Shown here piece by piece: positions 1-9,457 of a stretch of 64,000 bases of DNA; the stretch's first letter is position 1; every line of letters starts with the position of its first letter. The DNA is from Pseudoalteromonas luteoviolacea. GTDB lineage: Bacteria > Pseudomonadota > Gammaproteobacteria > Enterobacterales > Alteromonadaceae. The DNA lies in contig NZ_JWIC01000004.1 of the NCBI RefSeq assembly GCF_000814765.1, positions 124,001 through 188,000 of the forward strand. The letters are read 5' to 3'. The position numbers and the translations under genes are program-made. The notes below the pieces were generated by a model. The model saw only the letters and a program-made list of their open reading frames with translations. It was not told where the DNA came from and made no database searches.

Positions 1-1
1 T

Positions 2-433
2 GCGCGTCTAATGGAGACTCAGCCAACCGGTAATGCACGCAGAGAGTCTTTTGCACATCTCCCTATGCCAAGAATGACCAATACTTACATGTTGGCTGGC
101 GAGAGTACACAGCAAGACATTATCAGCTCAGTGAAAAAAGGGATATTTGCGAGCAACTTTGGCGGTGGTCAAGTCGATATTACGTCAGGCAAGTTTGTGT
201 TCTCAGCGTCAGAAGCGTACTTAATTGAAGATGGTAAAGTGACTCAACCAATTAAAGGAGCGACTTTGATTGGTAACGGTCCCGAAGCCATGCAGCAGAT
301 CTCGATGGTTGGCAACGATTTGTCACTGGATAGAGGCGTCGGTGTGTGCGGTAAAGATGGTCAAAGTGTCCCTGTAGGGGTCGGTCAGCCAAGCCTTAAA
401 ATTGATCAACTGACTGTGGGTGGCACGGCTTAG
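2..433 (+). CDS. tldD: Metalloprotease TldD, C-terminal fragment
   Basis: The window opens inside this gene; the reading frame is open from base 2 and ends with TAG at 431-433. About 143 residues remain. They contain the conserved TldD C-terminal blocks: [11 protein letters not shown], the [17 protein letters not shown] block, the [11 protein letters not shown] block and the terminal VGVGQPSLK...LTVGGTA. TldD pairs with PmbA/TldE to form a metalloprotease that digests unfolded peptides and, in some bacteria, processes microcin B17 and degrades CcdA. The HExxxH metal site lies upstream of the window and is not visible. Its partner pmbA lies one gene downstream, with darP between them on the other strand. 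Confidence 0.95.
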   Translation, partial: ARLMETQPTGNARRESFAHLPMPRMTNTYMLAGESTQQDIISSVKKGIFASNFGGGQVDITSGKFVFSASEAYLIEDGKVTQPIKGATLIGNGPEAMQQISMVGNDLSLDRGVGVCGKDGQSVPVGVGQPSLKIDQLTVGGTA

Positions 434-448
434 CCATAGGTGTAGCGT

Positions 449-468
449 AGGGGAGGCGCGACTCCCCT
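449..468. terminator. Hairpin between convergent tldD and darP
   Basis: A 7-bp perfect stem (AGGGGAG / CTCCCCT) with a 6-base loop lies between the ends of the convergent genes tldD and darP. There is no clear T-run on either side, so it may act as a modest bidirectional terminator or only as a 3' end protector. Confidence 0.4.
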
Positions 469-479
469 TACATAACATA

Positions 480-1004
480 CTAAGGCAAGATGGCTTCTTT
501 TAAATATTGAAAGAGTTCTTTGTAACCTTTTGCAGGCTTTTCAGCTTTCAATTCTTTATTTGCTTGGCGCACTAGTTGGCGCAGCTTTTGGCGCTCCATT
601 GATGGGTGTGCCTCAAGCAATTCATTAATCTTGCTGTCACCTAGCTTTAATACATCATCACGTACTCTTTCGACTTGACCAAGTAAAACTTCGGCTTGAT
701 TGTTCCTATTTAGCAACATATCCAAAGCCGTTTGCAGCTGTTCAACATTGTCTGTGGTACGCAGTACTTTTGCTATGTAGTTCATGTGACGACGATACGC
801 ATCGTGTTTACCGCGAATTTTATCCGCAAGGGCCATCGCTTCAACGAGTTCGTTAGTGAGCGGAAGCTTCTCTCGCTGCTTTTTACCTAGTTCGGCGATA
901 TCAATGCCCAGTTGCTGGTATTGCTGCGCATCTCGCTTCAATTCACTCTTTGATACATAGATGATTTCTTCGTCTTCGACGTTATGGTCTGGTTTTTTTG
1001 CCAT
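480..1004 (-). CDS. darP: Ribosome biogenesis factor DarP (YjgA, DUF615)
   Basis: A 174-residue, highly charged, helical protein of the DUF615/YjgA family. YjgA/DarP associates with late 50S precursors and promotes maturation of the peptidyl transferase centre. Family features visible are the N-terminal EDEEIIYVSKSELKRDAQ segment, an LGxKQREKLPL motif around residues 40-50, and the helical AMALADKIRGKHDAYRRHMNYI region. Length agrees with the E. coli protein (about 183). It is divergent from pmbA, an arrangement also found in E. coli and Pseudomonas, which supports both calls. Confidence 0.93.
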   Translation of the reverse strand: MAKKPDHNVEDEEIIYVSKSELKRDAQQYQQLGIDIAELGKKQREKLPLTNELVEAMALADKIRGKHDAYRRHMNYIAKVLRTTDNVEQLQTALDMLLNRNNQAEVLLGQVERVRDDVLKLGDSKINELLEAHPSMERQKLRQLVRQANKELKAEKPAKGYKELFQYLKEAILP

Positions 1005-1154
1005 GATATTAGGCCATTTAATATTACAATATTATTGATTATACCAAGAAGCGCAGAAAAATATCGCTATAGTGAAGTCATTCGCAATCTATCTCAGCGA
1101 AATTGTATGTCCTGTGTTAGGATTGAAGTGTTTACAAGTATTTGGAAAAGCAAC

Positions 1155-2504
1155 ATGAATGATAACCAAGCTGGTTCTATATACCATCAAATCGACGAAG
1201 TGAAAGGTGCTGTCTCAGAAGTGTTAACTATGGCTTCTGAATTGGGCGCAACTTCCGCTGAAGCGGCAATGAGTCGTACCTCAGGGCTGTCTGTTAGTAC
1301 TCGAATGGGTGAAGTTGATACGATTGAGTTTAATCAAGATGGCAGTTTGGGGATCAGCGTGTACGTTGGCAATCACAAAGGCTCTGCTTCTACAGCGGAT
1401 CTAAGTGAGCAAGCTTTACGTTCAGTGGTTAAAAAAGCCATTGAAATTGCAAAATATACGGCTGATGATGAGTGCAATGGGCTTGCTGACAAAGCGCTGA
1501 TGGCAACAGACATTCCCGATCTGGATCTGCATCACCCTTGGAGTTTATCACCACAAGAAGCGATTGAGCATTGTATTGAAGCTGAAAAGTCTGCATTAGA
1601 GTTTGATGAACGTATCGTCAATTCAGACGGGGCCAGCTTAGCTTCTCATCAAGGGTTAAGGGTATATGGTAATAGTCACGGTTTTTTGGCGGGCTTTCCT
1701 CGCTCACGTCATACCTTAAGTACGATGGTCATTGGCCAAGAAGGTGACATGATGCAGCGTGACTCGGCTTTCAGTATTGCGAGAAAGCATGACCACTTAA
1801 AAGACCCGCAGGCTGTTGGAGTGGAAGCCGCGCAGTCGACACTGGCGAAGCTTAGTAGCCAAAAGCTGTCGACGATGAAAGTACCGGTTGTGTTTCGTGC
1901 GGATATTGCCAATAGCTTATTTGGACATCTGGTGTCGGCAATTGGCGGCGGGGCTTTGTACCGCAAGTCTAGCTTCTTACTCGATACACTTGGAAAGCAA
2001 ATTTTTAACCCATGTGTCACCGTTCAAGAAAAGCCACACCTTTTGCAAGGGTTGGCTTCAACGCCGTTTGATAGTGAAGGCGTCTATACACAAGACAGAG
2101 ATATCATTGCAGGTGGAGAGCTGCAAACTTATTTAATGGCCAGTTATGCGGCGAGAAGAATGGGTATGCAGGCGACGGGTCATGCTGGTGGGATCCACAA
2201 TTGGTTAGTGAACAAGACACATGATGATCTCAAAGCCATCCTCAATGAAATGGGCACAGGCTTGTTAGTCACAGAGTTGATGGGGCAAGGTGTGAATACG
2301 GTGACTGGTGATTACTCTCGCGGTGCCGCAGGCTTTTGGGTTGAAAATGGTGAGATACAGTATCCGGTAAGTGAAATTACCATCGCTGGCAACTTAAAAG
2401 ATATGTTCCAAAATATCCAAGCGATTGGGGGGGATGTTGAACTACGCGGTGCGGTACAAACCGGTTCAGTTTTGATTGAAAGTATGCAGGTTGCGGGCGA
2501 ATAA
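1155..2504 (+). CDS. pmbA: Metalloprotease subunit PmbA/TldE
   Basis: A 449-residue protein of the TldD/PmbA family, close to the 450 residues of E. coli PmbA. It is the TldE partner of the TldD protease, which lacks the metal-binding HExxxH. Conserved blocks include EAAMSRTSGLSVSTRMGE near the N terminus, GSASTADLS, and a glycine-rich C-terminal part ending in GSVLIESMQVAGE. The open frame extends upstream to 984, but ATG 1155 is preferred: it is preceded by GGAAAAG at 1144-1150 and the protein then begins as the family does, just before the QIDEVKGAVSEVL helix. It is transcribed divergently from darP. Confidence 0.94.
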   Translation: MNDNQAGSIYHQIDEVKGAVSEVLTMASELGATSAEAAMSRTSGLSVSTRMGEVDTIEFNQDGSLGISVYVGNHKGSASTADLSEQALRSVVKKAIEIAKYTADDECNGLADKALMATDIPDLDLHHPWSLSPQEAIEHCIEAEKSALEFDERIVNSDGASLASHQGLRVYGNSHGFLAGFPRSRHTLSTMVIGQEGDMMQRDSAFSIARKHDHLKDPQAVGVEAAQSTLAKLSSQKLSTMKVPVVFRADIANSLFGHLVSAIGGGALYRKSSFLLDTLGKQIFNPCVTVQEKPHLLQGLASTPFDSEGVYTQDRDIIAGGELQTYLMASYAARRMGMQATGHAGGIHNWLVNKTHDDLKAILNEMGTGLLVTELMGQGVNTVTGDYSRGAAGFWVENGEIQYPVSEITIAGNLKDMFQNIQAIGGDVELRGAVQTGSVLIESMQVAGE

Positions 2505-2524
2505 CCCACTGATAGTTTTGAGAT

Positions 2525-2550
2525 ACTCTGAGCTAAGCTCAGAGTAAAAA
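2525..2550. terminator. Terminator-like hairpin between pmbA and mgtE
   Basis: A 9-10 bp stem (ACTCTGAGC / GCTCAGAGT) followed by five A residues on the plus strand lies 20 bp after the pmbA stop and overlaps the mgtE stop codon. It sits between convergent genes and is probably a shared terminator, although neither strand shows a strong T-run. Confidence 0.5.
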
Positions 2551-3897
2551 CCAAGTCGCCGTTCCCAAGAAAGCAAAAATGCCCACAATGTCTGTGACTG
2601 TGGTTAGCACGACACTGCCTGCGAGTGCTGGGTCTATCTTCATACGTTTAAGTATCAAAGGAATACTGGCACCGGCTATCCCTGCAGCGACTAAGTTCAT
2701 AAACATAGCAAAGGCGATTACGGCGCCAAGCTTAAAGTCCCATTGCCATAGAGCTACTACACCTGCTATCAGCAATGACCACAGCACGCCATTTAAGGCC
2801 CCGATAGCGAGCTCTTTTCCGAGTAAAAACTTTTGGTTAGTTTGATTGACATGGCCGAGGGCGATACCGCGAATGACCAATGTTAAAGTTTGGCTGCCTG
2901 CGACCCCACCCATACTTGGCACAATGCCATTGAGTACAGCTAAAATGGGGAGTATGTCTAAGGTGCTTTCGAAAAAACTTGCGACAAAAGCAGCAAGCAA
3001 AGCCGTAAGCAGGTTAATCCCGAGCCAAATTGAGCGTCTTTGGCTACTTTTCATAACAGGGGCAAAGGTATCTTCTTCATCCTCTAGACCGGCCATGCTC
3101 ATCAAGCTGTGTTCAGCATCTTCTCTGATGACATCAACAATATCATCAATGGTGATCCGGCCGAGTAACTGAGTGTGATCATCGACCACCGGCGCAGAGA
3201 TCCAATTATGACGCTCGAATAGTTGTGCTACTTCGCTTTCAGCCATAGTAACAGGAATGGTTTCTCGCTCTTCATTCATCAACTCTTGCACGAGCTTGTC
3301 AGGTGGGTTTGTCAGTAAAATACCGATCGGTAACGAGCCTAAAAAGTGGTTTTCTTTATCCACAACATAGAGGTCATCAGTGCCTTGGGGCAACTCCTCT
3401 TTGAGGCGCAAGTATCTTAATACAACATCCAAGCTTACATCGGGGCGAATGGTGATTGTATCTCCATTCATTAACGCGCCTGCAGAGCCTTCGTTATAGG
3501 ATAAGGCCTGCGTAGCACGCGCCCTATCCTGACTGTCCATAGCACTGATAACGTCTTGATAGATGGGCACTGGCAAGCTTCTGAGTACTTCACCCAGATC
3601 ATCATCATCCATATCTTCCGTGGCTGCCGCGATGAGCTCAGGCTCCATTTTGGCAATGATGCTTAAGCGAACGTCTTCGGATAATTCTTCGAGTACATCA
3701 CCTTGTATATCTGGGTCAACTAATTGCCAGAGCGTTGTTCTTATTTTGTGTGGAGAGGACTCGAGTAAAAGTGCTGTGTCACAAGGCGGGATCTCAGCCA
3801 GCGTTTGTCTTACTTGAACAAACTGTCCACTGTTTATTGCTTTGGTTACTTGTTGTAATTGTTCCAGTGTATAGTCTTGTTCAAAAACGTCAGGCAT
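2539..3897 (-). CDS. mgtE: Magnesium transporter MgtE
   Basis: A 452-residue Mg2+ channel/transporter of the inner membrane. Domains in order: a helical MgtE N domain (about residues 30-130) with ELSEDVRLSIIAKMEPE and DMDDDDLGEVLRSLP; two CBS domains (about 135-255) that sense cytosolic Mg2+; and a C-terminal five-helix transmembrane domain (about 285-452). The pore signatures GGVAGSQTLTLVIRG and DPALAGSVVLTTVTD are present. The length is typical. It stands alone downstream of the npr operon, separated by 305 bp, and probably has its own promoter in that gap. Confidence 0.94.
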   Translation of the reverse strand: MPDVFEQDYTLEQLQQVTKAINSGQFVQVRQTLAEIPPCDTALLLESSPHKIRTTLWQLVDPDIQGDVLEELSEDVRLSIIAKMEPELIAAATEDMDDDDLGEVLRSLPVPIYQDVISAMDSQDRARATQALSYNEGSAGALMNGDTITIRPDVSLDVVLRYLRLKEELPQGTDDLYVVDKENHFLGSLPIGILLTNPPDKLVQELMNEERETIPVTMAESEVAQLFERHNWISAPVVDDHTQLLGRITIDDIVDVIREDAEHSLMSMAGLEDEEDTFAPVMKSSQRRSIWLGINLLTALLAAFVASFFESTLDILPILAVLNGIVPSMGGVAGSQTLTLVIRGIALGHVNQTNQKFLLGKELAIGALNGVLWSLLIAGVVALWQWDFKLGAVIAFAMFMNLVAAGIAGASIPLILKRMKIDPALAGSVVLTTVTDIVGIFAFLGTATWFLL

Positions 3898-4202
3898 AGG
3901 CTTCCAAATTTCAAATTATAGAAAAAGTAACAGTGTATTGTGACCCGTTACAGAAGGCGACTTCGTTATTTTCGACTTATCAACGCGAATGCAGTTCGCG
4001 TTCTCGTTTAGTCAGCTCTTATTAGAGGCACGTTAAATTGAAGTTTCATGACTTCAATCGTTGCTACCTATAATATTGTAATAGAAAAAATAATATAATG
4101 ATTATAGCTGTTTAAATTAAAAGTAATCTATGACATTTTTAGTACGTTGGTAGTACTATGAATGCAAATTTGAAGAGCAGTGGCTTAGATGATGTCTATT
4201 TG
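3898..4202. other. Intergenic region upstream of mgtE
   Basis: No gene is seen in these 305 bases. They contain a perfect 8-bp inverted repeat with a 5-base loop (AACGCGAA at 3982-3989, TTCGCGTT at 3995-4002), which would lie in the mgtE leader about 85-105 bases before the start codon, and a weaker repeat TAGTAC/GTACTA at 4140-4158 just after npr. The AT-rich stretch 4070-4135 could hold the mgtE promoter. No known Mg2+ riboswitch is recognised. Confidence 0.4.
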
Positions 4203-4481
4203 CTATTCGTCTTCATGGAACTTATTCTCGATCAGATTCCCTATGGCAATTAAAGCATCATGGGCATCAGGGCCTGTGCAAGTGACTTTAACCTGCTTCC
4301 CTTGGCTACTTTCCAATAGCAGTAAGGCAAGTACGCTATCACCTGGCGCACTTTTTTCTCCCTGATATAAGGTAATGTCCGCATCGAACTGTGTAGAGAG
4401 TTGTGCCAATACCGTTGCGGCTCTAGCGTGCAATCCCAACTTATTTTTTATCAGAAAAAAACCTTGTTGCGACTGTGTCAT
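4203..4481 (-). CDS. npr: Phosphocarrier protein NPr (PTS-Ntr HPr)
   Basis: A 92-residue HPr-like protein of the nitrogen-related phosphotransferase system. It takes phosphate from PtsP and passes it to PtsN. The phosphorylatable histidine is H18 in LGLHARAATVL, and the second signature PGDSVLALLLLESSQG follows. Its start overlaps the rapZ stop by one base, so the two are translationally coupled. This is the last gene of the rpoN-hpf-ptsN-rapZ-npr block, as in E. coli. Confidence 0.95.
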   Translation of the reverse strand: MTQSQQGFFLIKNKLGLHARAATVLAQLSTQFDADITLYQGEKSAPGDSVLALLLLESSQGKQVKVTCTGPDAHDALIAIGNLIENKFHEDE

Positions 4482-5323
4482 TATTCTTGTTCTCGGTGAC
4501 GAATCTTCACGTTAGAATGCGTTCTTTGAAAACGCTCGCCAAGTGTTTGAGCCAAGTACACAGAACGGTGTTGACCACCGGTACACCCGATCGCAATCGT
4601 CAGGTAGCTGCGGTTATTGCGTTCTAAATGCGGGAGCCAAGTTTGCATAAAGGTTTGAATTTGCCACACAAATTTTTGCACTATGCTATGGCTAGACAAA
4701 TAATCTATTACCGGTTGATCTAAACCAGTTAAAGGCTTTAATTCTGGTTCCCAGTGTGGATTGGGCAAAAATCGTGCGTCGAAGACATAATCAGCTTCTT
4801 TTGGAATACCATGTTTAAAACCAAACGACTCGAATGTAATAATCAGCTGTTTGTCTTTTTGACCTAAGATTTTTTCACGCACACTCTCTGCCAGTTGATG
4901 TACACTCAAGTCGGTTGTATCTATGGTTACATCAGCACGTCGGATTAATACATCAAGCAAGTTTCTTTCTTGTTTAATGGCTAAATCCAGGGGGAGGTCA
5001 TTTAATGATAGTGGGTGTAAACGACGCGTTTCTGAGAAGCGCTTAACCAATGTTTGGTCGTCACAATCTAGATAAAAAACCTGTGGTTTAGCAAAGCCAG
5101 GTAAGTATTCCAAAATATCGTGAAACTCTTGTTGTTCTTTTGGTAAGTTTCTTACATCGATACTGACAGCGATTTTATTGTAACTGTCTGAAACACTGCG
5201 GACCAAAGCAGGTAGCAGGTTGACAGGAATATTATCAGCGCAGTAATAACCTAAGTCTTCCAATACTCTTAATGCAACAGATTTACCTGAGCCAGAGCGG
5301 CCACTGATAATTATGAGCTCCAC
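4481..5323 (-). CDS. rapZ: RNase adapter protein RapZ
   Basis: A 280-residue P-loop protein. In enterobacteria RapZ binds glucosamine-6-phosphate and the small RNA GlmZ and recruits RNase E, controlling GlmS synthesis. The Walker A motif GRSGSGKS is at residues 8-15. The conserved SFGFKHGIPKEAD segment and the C-terminal GCTGGQHRSVYLAQ block are present. Length fits the family (E. coli 284). It lies between ptsN (12 bp gap) and npr (1-bp overlap). Whether GlmZ-type regulation exists in this organism cannot be seen here. Confidence 0.95.
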   Translation of the reverse strand: MELIIISGRSGSGKSVALRVLEDLGYYCADNIPVNLLPALVRSVSDSYNKIAVSIDVRNLPKEQQEFHDILEYLPGFAKPQVFYLDCDDQTLVKRFSETRRLHPLSLNDLPLDLAIKQERNLLDVLIRRADVTIDTTDLSVHQLAESVREKILGQKDKQLIITFESFGFKHGIPKEADYVFDARFLPNPHWEPELKPLTGLDQPVIDYLSSHSIVQKFVWQIQTFMQTWLPHLERNNRSYLTIAIGCTGGQHRSVYLAQTLGERFQRTHSNVKIRHREQE

Positions 5324-5335
5324 AGTTAATTCCTA

Positions 5336-5791
5336 TTATTTATCATATTCAACAAGGACTTGGTAAAGCTCGTTATCATTACTCGCTTGTCTAAGCCGCT
5401 TACAAAAATGTTTATCATTTAGTTTACCAGCGATACTCGCTAAGGTCTCTAAATGTTGTTTATTTTCACCATCTGGTACGATGAGTGCAACAAAAATATC
5501 GACATTGCGGTCATCATAAGCGTCAAAAGGAATGGCTTGTTGATTCACGAGTAAAATAGCGACAACGTCACTAAGGCCTGATAATCGACCGTGCGGAATA
5601 GCTATCCCTTTCCCTATACCTGTGCTGCCTAATTTTTCGCGATTGAGGAGTGCTTCAAGGATATCATGCTGATTGGCATTTGGTATTTTTTGTTGTGCCA
5701 GTTCACTGATATATTGGAGTATTCTTTTTTTACTATTAAAAAGGACCGCAGCTTTGCTACAGTCCTCGGAAATTAGTGTGCTAAGTTTCAT
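5336..5791 (-). CDS. ptsN: PTS IIA-like nitrogen regulatory protein PtsN
   Basis: A 151-residue EIIA-Ntr protein. It receives phosphate from NPr and regulates potassium uptake and other targets. The active histidine is H67 in GKGIAIPHGRL, preceded by LLNREKLGSTGIG. It starts two bases after the hpf stop on the minus strand and is followed by rapZ, the standard order of the rpoN operon. Confidence 0.96.
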   Translation of the reverse strand: MKLSTLISEDCSKAAVLFNSKKRILQYISELAQQKIPNANQHDILEALLNREKLGSTGIGKGIAIPHGRLSGLSDVVAILLVNQQAIPFDAYDDRNVDIFVALIVPDGENKQHLETLASIAGKLNDKHFCKRLRQASNDNELYQVLVEYDK

Positions 5792-5793
5792 GG

Positions 5794-6087
5794 TTAATGT
5801 CGAGTTAGCTTCTCTTTATGTTTAATGACCTGCCTATCCAATTTATCAATCAAACCGTCAATGGCAGCGTACATGTCTTTATGTTCTGTTGACGCGAATA
5901 ATTCGCCTCCATTCACATGTAACGTCGCTTCTGCTTTTTGTATGAGTTTCTCGACATCTAAGATTACATGAACGTTATTGATGTGATCAAAATGCCTTTC
6001 TAGCTTCGCAAACTTACTTGTTACGTAGTCTCTTAATGAATCGGTAATTTCTACATGGCGACCAGTTAAATTTAGTTGCATAAGCAT
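5794..6087 (-). CDS. hpf: Ribosome hibernation promoting factor HPF
   Basis: A 97-residue short-form HPF/YfiA protein. It binds the 30S subunit in stationary phase and promotes formation of hibernating 100S ribosomes. The start MQLNLTGRHVEITDSLRDYVTSK and the KLxRHFDHINNVHVIL segment are typical of the family. It lies 20 bp downstream of rpoN, as in enterobacteria. An upstream ATG (M1) and ATG two codons later (M3) are both possible; the difference is trivial. Confidence 0.95.
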   Translation of the reverse strand: MLMQLNLTGRHVEITDSLRDYVTSKFAKLERHFDHINNVHVILDVEKLIQKAEATLHVNGGELFASTEHKDMYAAIDGLIDKLDRQVIKHKEKLTRH

Positions 6088-6107
6088 TTTTCCTTCTTTT
6101 GTTACGC

Positions 6108-7622
6108 CTAAATCAAGCTTTTACGCTGATTAGACGGTGGAATAGCCAAAGACTCTCGGTATTTGGCAATAGTACGTCTTGCCACCTTGATACCTTGATC
6201 TGCTAACACATCTGCAATTTTGCTATCACTTAACGGCTTAGCTGAGTTTTCTGCAGCGATTAGCTTTTTGATGAGCGCTCGAATTGCTGTTGAAGAGCAT
6301 TCACCACCATTCTCGGTACTAACATGGCTCGAGAAGAAGTATTTCAATTCATAAATGCCGCGAGGCGTGTGCATATATTTTTGTGTTGTTACTCGAGAAA
6401 TTGTCGACTCGTGCATATCAACCATTTCAGCAACATCATTGAGTACCATAGGTCTCATTGCCTCAGGGCCATGTTCAAAGAATGCCTGTTGTTGCTGAAC
6501 AATGCAATTAGTAACTTTCAATAAAGTTTCATTTCTGCTTTCTAAACTTTTAATAAACCACTTGGCTTCTTGTAAATGTGAGCGGATAAACTGACTGTCA
6601 CTGCTGGATTTTACCGATCGTGACATAGCAGCATAGTGATCGTTGACTCTAATTTTAGGCATAGAATCAGGGTTTAGTTCAACGACCCAGCGACCTTTTA
6701 TCTTTTTGACTGAGACATCAGGTATCACATAATCAGCTTCTTCTTGTACAATACTGGCAGCTGGTTTGGGGTTTAAGCTGTGAATTAACGTCATCACTTC
6801 TTTAAGCTCACCTTCTTTGAGCTTTGTTTTCTTCATGATAGTACGATAATCACGATTTGCTAATAGATCGATGTGCTCATCAATGACCTGTTTAGTTTGC
6901 TCGAGCCAAGGAGTCTCCGGTGAAAATTGATTTAATTGAACAATCAGGCACTCTTGCAGGCTCCGAGCGGCGATCCCAACCGGATCAAATAGTTGAATAC
7001 GTTTTAATACCGCTTCAACTTCGTCTAACTCAATAGGATCTTGGTCGTTGTCTTTATTTAAGCTTTCAAGAATATCTTCGCAAGAGACGGTTAAGATACC
7101 TGAATCATCAACCCCTTCAACAATAGACAGTGCAATAAGTCTGTCTGTCGCACTGAAAGGTGTTAATTCTAACTGCCACATCAAATACTCTTGAAGGCTT
7201 TCGGTAGTTTGACCTTGATAAACACTTTCATCTTCAGGCATGGGTCCACCAGACGAACTGACTGGCGCCGCACTGATATACTCATCCCATGTGACATCCA
7301 TAGCCATCTCATCACTGAGTGTCTCTTTGTTGAGCGCGGTGTCTGTGTCTTGTTCATAATCACTGAGTTGCGGCTCTACCTGCTCTTCAGTATTAGACTC
7401 TGACTTGTCTGTTGCTTGCGCCTGTTCATGGGGTTTATCTAGACCATTTTCAAAAGCTTCTTGTTCGTTTTCTTCTACTTCCAATAAAGGATTGCTGTCC
7501 AGCGCTTCTTGAATTTCTTGCTGGAGGTCTAATGTGCTCAATTGCAGCAAGCGAATTGCTTGTTGCAACTGTGGTGTCATTGTTAATTGCTGCCCCATGC
7601 GCAGCTGTAGCGATTGCCTCAT
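6108..7622 (-). CDS. rpoN: RNA polymerase sigma-54 factor RpoN
   Basis: A 504-residue sigma-54. The N-terminal activator-interacting region starts with [25 protein letters not shown]. An acidic linker follows (about residues 55-110), then the core-binding domain and a helix-turn-helix near [15 protein letters not shown]. The RpoN box [10 protein letters not shown] is at about residues 481-490 and recognises the -24 element. It lies between lptB and hpf as in E. coli and Pseudomonas. It directs transcription needing enhancer-binding activators (nitrogen, motility, attachment). Confidence 0.97.
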   Translation of the reverse strand: MRQSLQLRMGQQLTMTPQLQQAIRLLQLSTLDLQQEIQEALDSNPLLEVEENEQEAFENGLDKPHEQAQATDKSESNTEEQVEPQLSDYEQDTDTALNKETLSDEMAMDVTWDEYISAAPVSSSGGPMPEDESVYQGQTTESLQEYLMWQLELTPFSATDRLIALSIVEGVDDSGILTVSCEDILESLNKDNDQDPIELDEVEAVLKRIQLFDPVGIAARSLQECLIVQLNQFSPETPWLEQTKQVIDEHIDLLANRDYRTIMKKTKLKEGELKEVMTLIHSLNPKPAASIVQEEADYVIPDVSVKKIKGRWVVELNPDSMPKIRVNDHYAAMSRSVKSSSDSQFIRSHLQEAKWFIKSLESRNETLLKVTNCIVQQQQAFFEHGPEAMRPMVLNDVAEMVDMHESTISRVTTQKYMHTPRGIYELKYFFSSHVSTENGGECSSTAIRALIKKLIAAENSAKPLSDSKIADVLADQGIKVARRTIAKYRESLAIPPSNQRKSLI

Positions 7623-7663
7623 GTATCTCTAACAATCCTTTTCGTTGTTACGCTTGTTCTTAA

Positions 7664-8389
7664 CTATAGCCTGAATTGTTCGCCTAAGTAGACATCTCGA
7701 ACGGTTTGATCCGCTAAAACATGTTCAGGGCTACCTGAAGCAATTAATTCACCATGAGAAACAATGTATGCCTTTTCACATACGTCTAATGTTTCACGTA
7801 CGTTGTGATCTGTGATCAAAACGCCGATCCCACGGTTTTTTAAATGCTCAATAATTTTCTTTATATCTAACACTGAAATGGGATCAACGCCAGCAAAAGG
7901 CTCATCTAATAGAATAAATTTTGGATCAGCGGCTAAAGCGCGAGCAATTTCTACGCGACGACGCTCTCCACCGGAGAGTGCCATCCCCAAGCTTGAGCGA
8001 ATATGTTGAATGTTAAATTCATCAAGTAATTCATTTAACACTCTTTCGCGCTCAGTCTTATTGAGGTCTTTTCTCGTTTCAAGGATCGCCATTAAGTTTT
8101 GATATACGGTTAATTTTCTGAAGATTGAAGATTCTTGCGGCAAATAACCAATCCCTAAACGGGCTCTACTGTGCATCGGCAGCAATGTAATATCTTGCTC
8201 ATCAATATGAATAGCGCCCTTATCACTGGGTACTAGACCAACAATCATATAAAACGTGGTTGTTTTACCCGCGCCATTTGGACCCAATAAACCAACAATG
8301 CTACCTGCTTCAACACTTAGTTCAACATTTTTTACTACTTGTCTGCCTTTGTAACTTTTGGCCAGTGCCGTCGCTTTTAGTGTACTCAC
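7664..8389 (-). CDS. lptB: LPS export ABC transporter ATPase LptB
   Basis: A 241-residue ATPase that powers LptFG in lifting LPS from the inner membrane onto the Lpt bridge. Walker [10 protein letters not shown] is at residues 36-44, the ABC signature ALSGGERRR is in the middle, and Walker [14 protein letters not shown] and the H-loop LITDHN follow. It overlaps lptA by 4 bp, so the genes are coupled. LptF and LptG are not in the window, as expected since they lie elsewhere in most gammaproteobacteria. Confidence 0.97.
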   Translation of the reverse strand: MSTLKATALAKSYKGRQVVKNVELSVEAGSIVGLLGPNGAGKTTTFYMIVGLVPSDKGAIHIDEQDITLLPMHSRARLGIGYLPQESSIFRKLTVYQNLMAILETRKDLNKTERERVLNELLDEFNIQHIRSSLGMALSGGERRRVEIARALAADPKFILLDEPFAGVDPISVLDIKKIIEHLKNRGIGVLITDHNVRETLDVCEKAYIVSHGELIASGSPEHVLADQTVRDVYLGEQFRL

Positions 8390-8919
8390 TGTGGCTCCTT
8401 GGTTCCGTCTTGCTCTTTTTCAACTGGGAGTAAAACAGTTCTAACCCGTTTACCTTCTTTATTTGCCTTTTGCGCGCTGATCAATTGTTTTTCCATATCA
8501 TAGAGGATCTCTTGAGCAGAAATCTTCTGACCAGCCTGGCTAATTTCTGCATTCCCTTTGATGGTCAATAATCGATTTGCGACATCGTAGCGCACTTCAT
8601 TTGCACTGGCTTTCAATAAGCTACCATCCGTCTGTCGCTCTTGGAAAATAGCTGGAGAACCGGTTGCTACGAGTAATTGTTTATTTTCGCCGAGGTCTTC
8701 TCTGCGGTGTACTTCTAGTCGGTCAGCAAAGATTTTTCTTTGGCCATGAATAATTTCTACGTTTTCTTCAAAAACGCCAATATTGGTTTGTAGTTGTGCT
8801 TGTTGTTTTCCTGAACTGATGATGACTTGCTCAGGGTTACTATTGGCGAACGCACTTGGCGGAAGGAGTCCGATAGCACAGGTTAATAGTAGGGTTGCAC
8901 TTAATTTATTGCTTATCAT
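8386..8919 (-). CDS. lptA: Periplasmic LPS-binding protein LptA
   Basis: A 177-residue periplasmic protein with a signal peptide (hydrophobic stretch from residue 6, cleavage after SAFA near residue 25). LptA (OstA-like) forms the periplasmic bridge carrying LPS to LptDE. Family segments include [18 protein letters not shown] and the repeated beta-jellyroll pattern. It overlaps lptC by 14 bp and lptB by 4 bp. Confidence 0.93.
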   Translation of the reverse strand: MISNKLSATLLLTCAIGLLPPSAFANSNPEQVIISSGKQQAQLQTNIGVFEENVEIIHGQRKIFADRLEVHRREDLGENKQLLVATGSPAIFQERQTDGSLLKASANEVRYDVANRLLTIKGNAEISQAGQKISAQEILYDMEKQLISAQKANKEGKRVRTVLLPVEKEQDGTKEPQ

Positions 8920-9457
8920 AAATCGTTTCAGTGTGGTTGATTAGTTCAATAACCTCAATATTGAGATCGGCGATTAGCCCTTTACCTGTAATGGTTACGT
9001 TAGGCCCGGTTATGATCACGGGTTGGTCTGAGCGCATCATCCGGTTAGTTATTTCAAGCCGGAGGTTGTCTGCATCTATGTGCGTGATCATAGCCGCATC
9101 ATTTAAATTGGTTGCTTTAACATTGCCTTCTAAAATCAAGGTATCATTTTCATACAAAGTCGCTTCATTGGCAGTGAGCTGCCAATTATGTTGCCCATTA
9201 TGTAAAACAAAAATGGGTACTTCAAAGTGGCTGAATCCAAGCTCCTGATAGAGCTCCATTCTCTGTGCCGTGATTTGATAACTCAATTGCCCATTCTCGG
9301 CAAAGGAAGTTTGCTTCAAATCAATCGCAACATAGTCCGGTTTGGCAATTGTCTCTTCTGGCTGAGTGGCCTGCTCTGTTTGAGTCAAAAATGGATACCA
9401 CAGCCACAACATTGTTGCACTGAACAATACGAGTAATATTACCCGTAAATTAGTCAT
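8906..9457 (-). CDS. lptC: LPS export protein LptC
   Basis: A 183-residue bitopic protein with one N-terminal transmembrane helix (about residues 5-23) and a periplasmic LptC domain. It hands LPS from LptB2FG to LptA. The position between kdsC (4-bp overlap) and lptA and the length match the family. The sequence is less conserved than its neighbours, which is normal for LptC. Confidence 0.92.
   Translation of the reverse strand: MTNLRVILLVLFSATMLWLWYPFLTQTEQATQPEETIAKPDYVAIDLKQTSFAENGQLSYQITAQRMELYQELGFSHFEVPIFVLHNGQHNWQLTANEATLYENDTLILEGNVKATNLNDAAMITHIDADNLRLEITNRMMRSDQPVIITGPNVTITGKGLIADLNIEVIELINHTETIYDKQ

Noticed and set aside
984..1154. N-terminal extension of pmbA
   Set aside because: It overlaps the divergent darP start, lacks similarity to the family, and ATG 1155 has a good ribosome binding site.
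4140..4158. Terminator of npr
   Set aside because: The TAGTAC/GTACTA stem is weak and followed by A residues on the npr strand, so it would not terminate npr transcripts.
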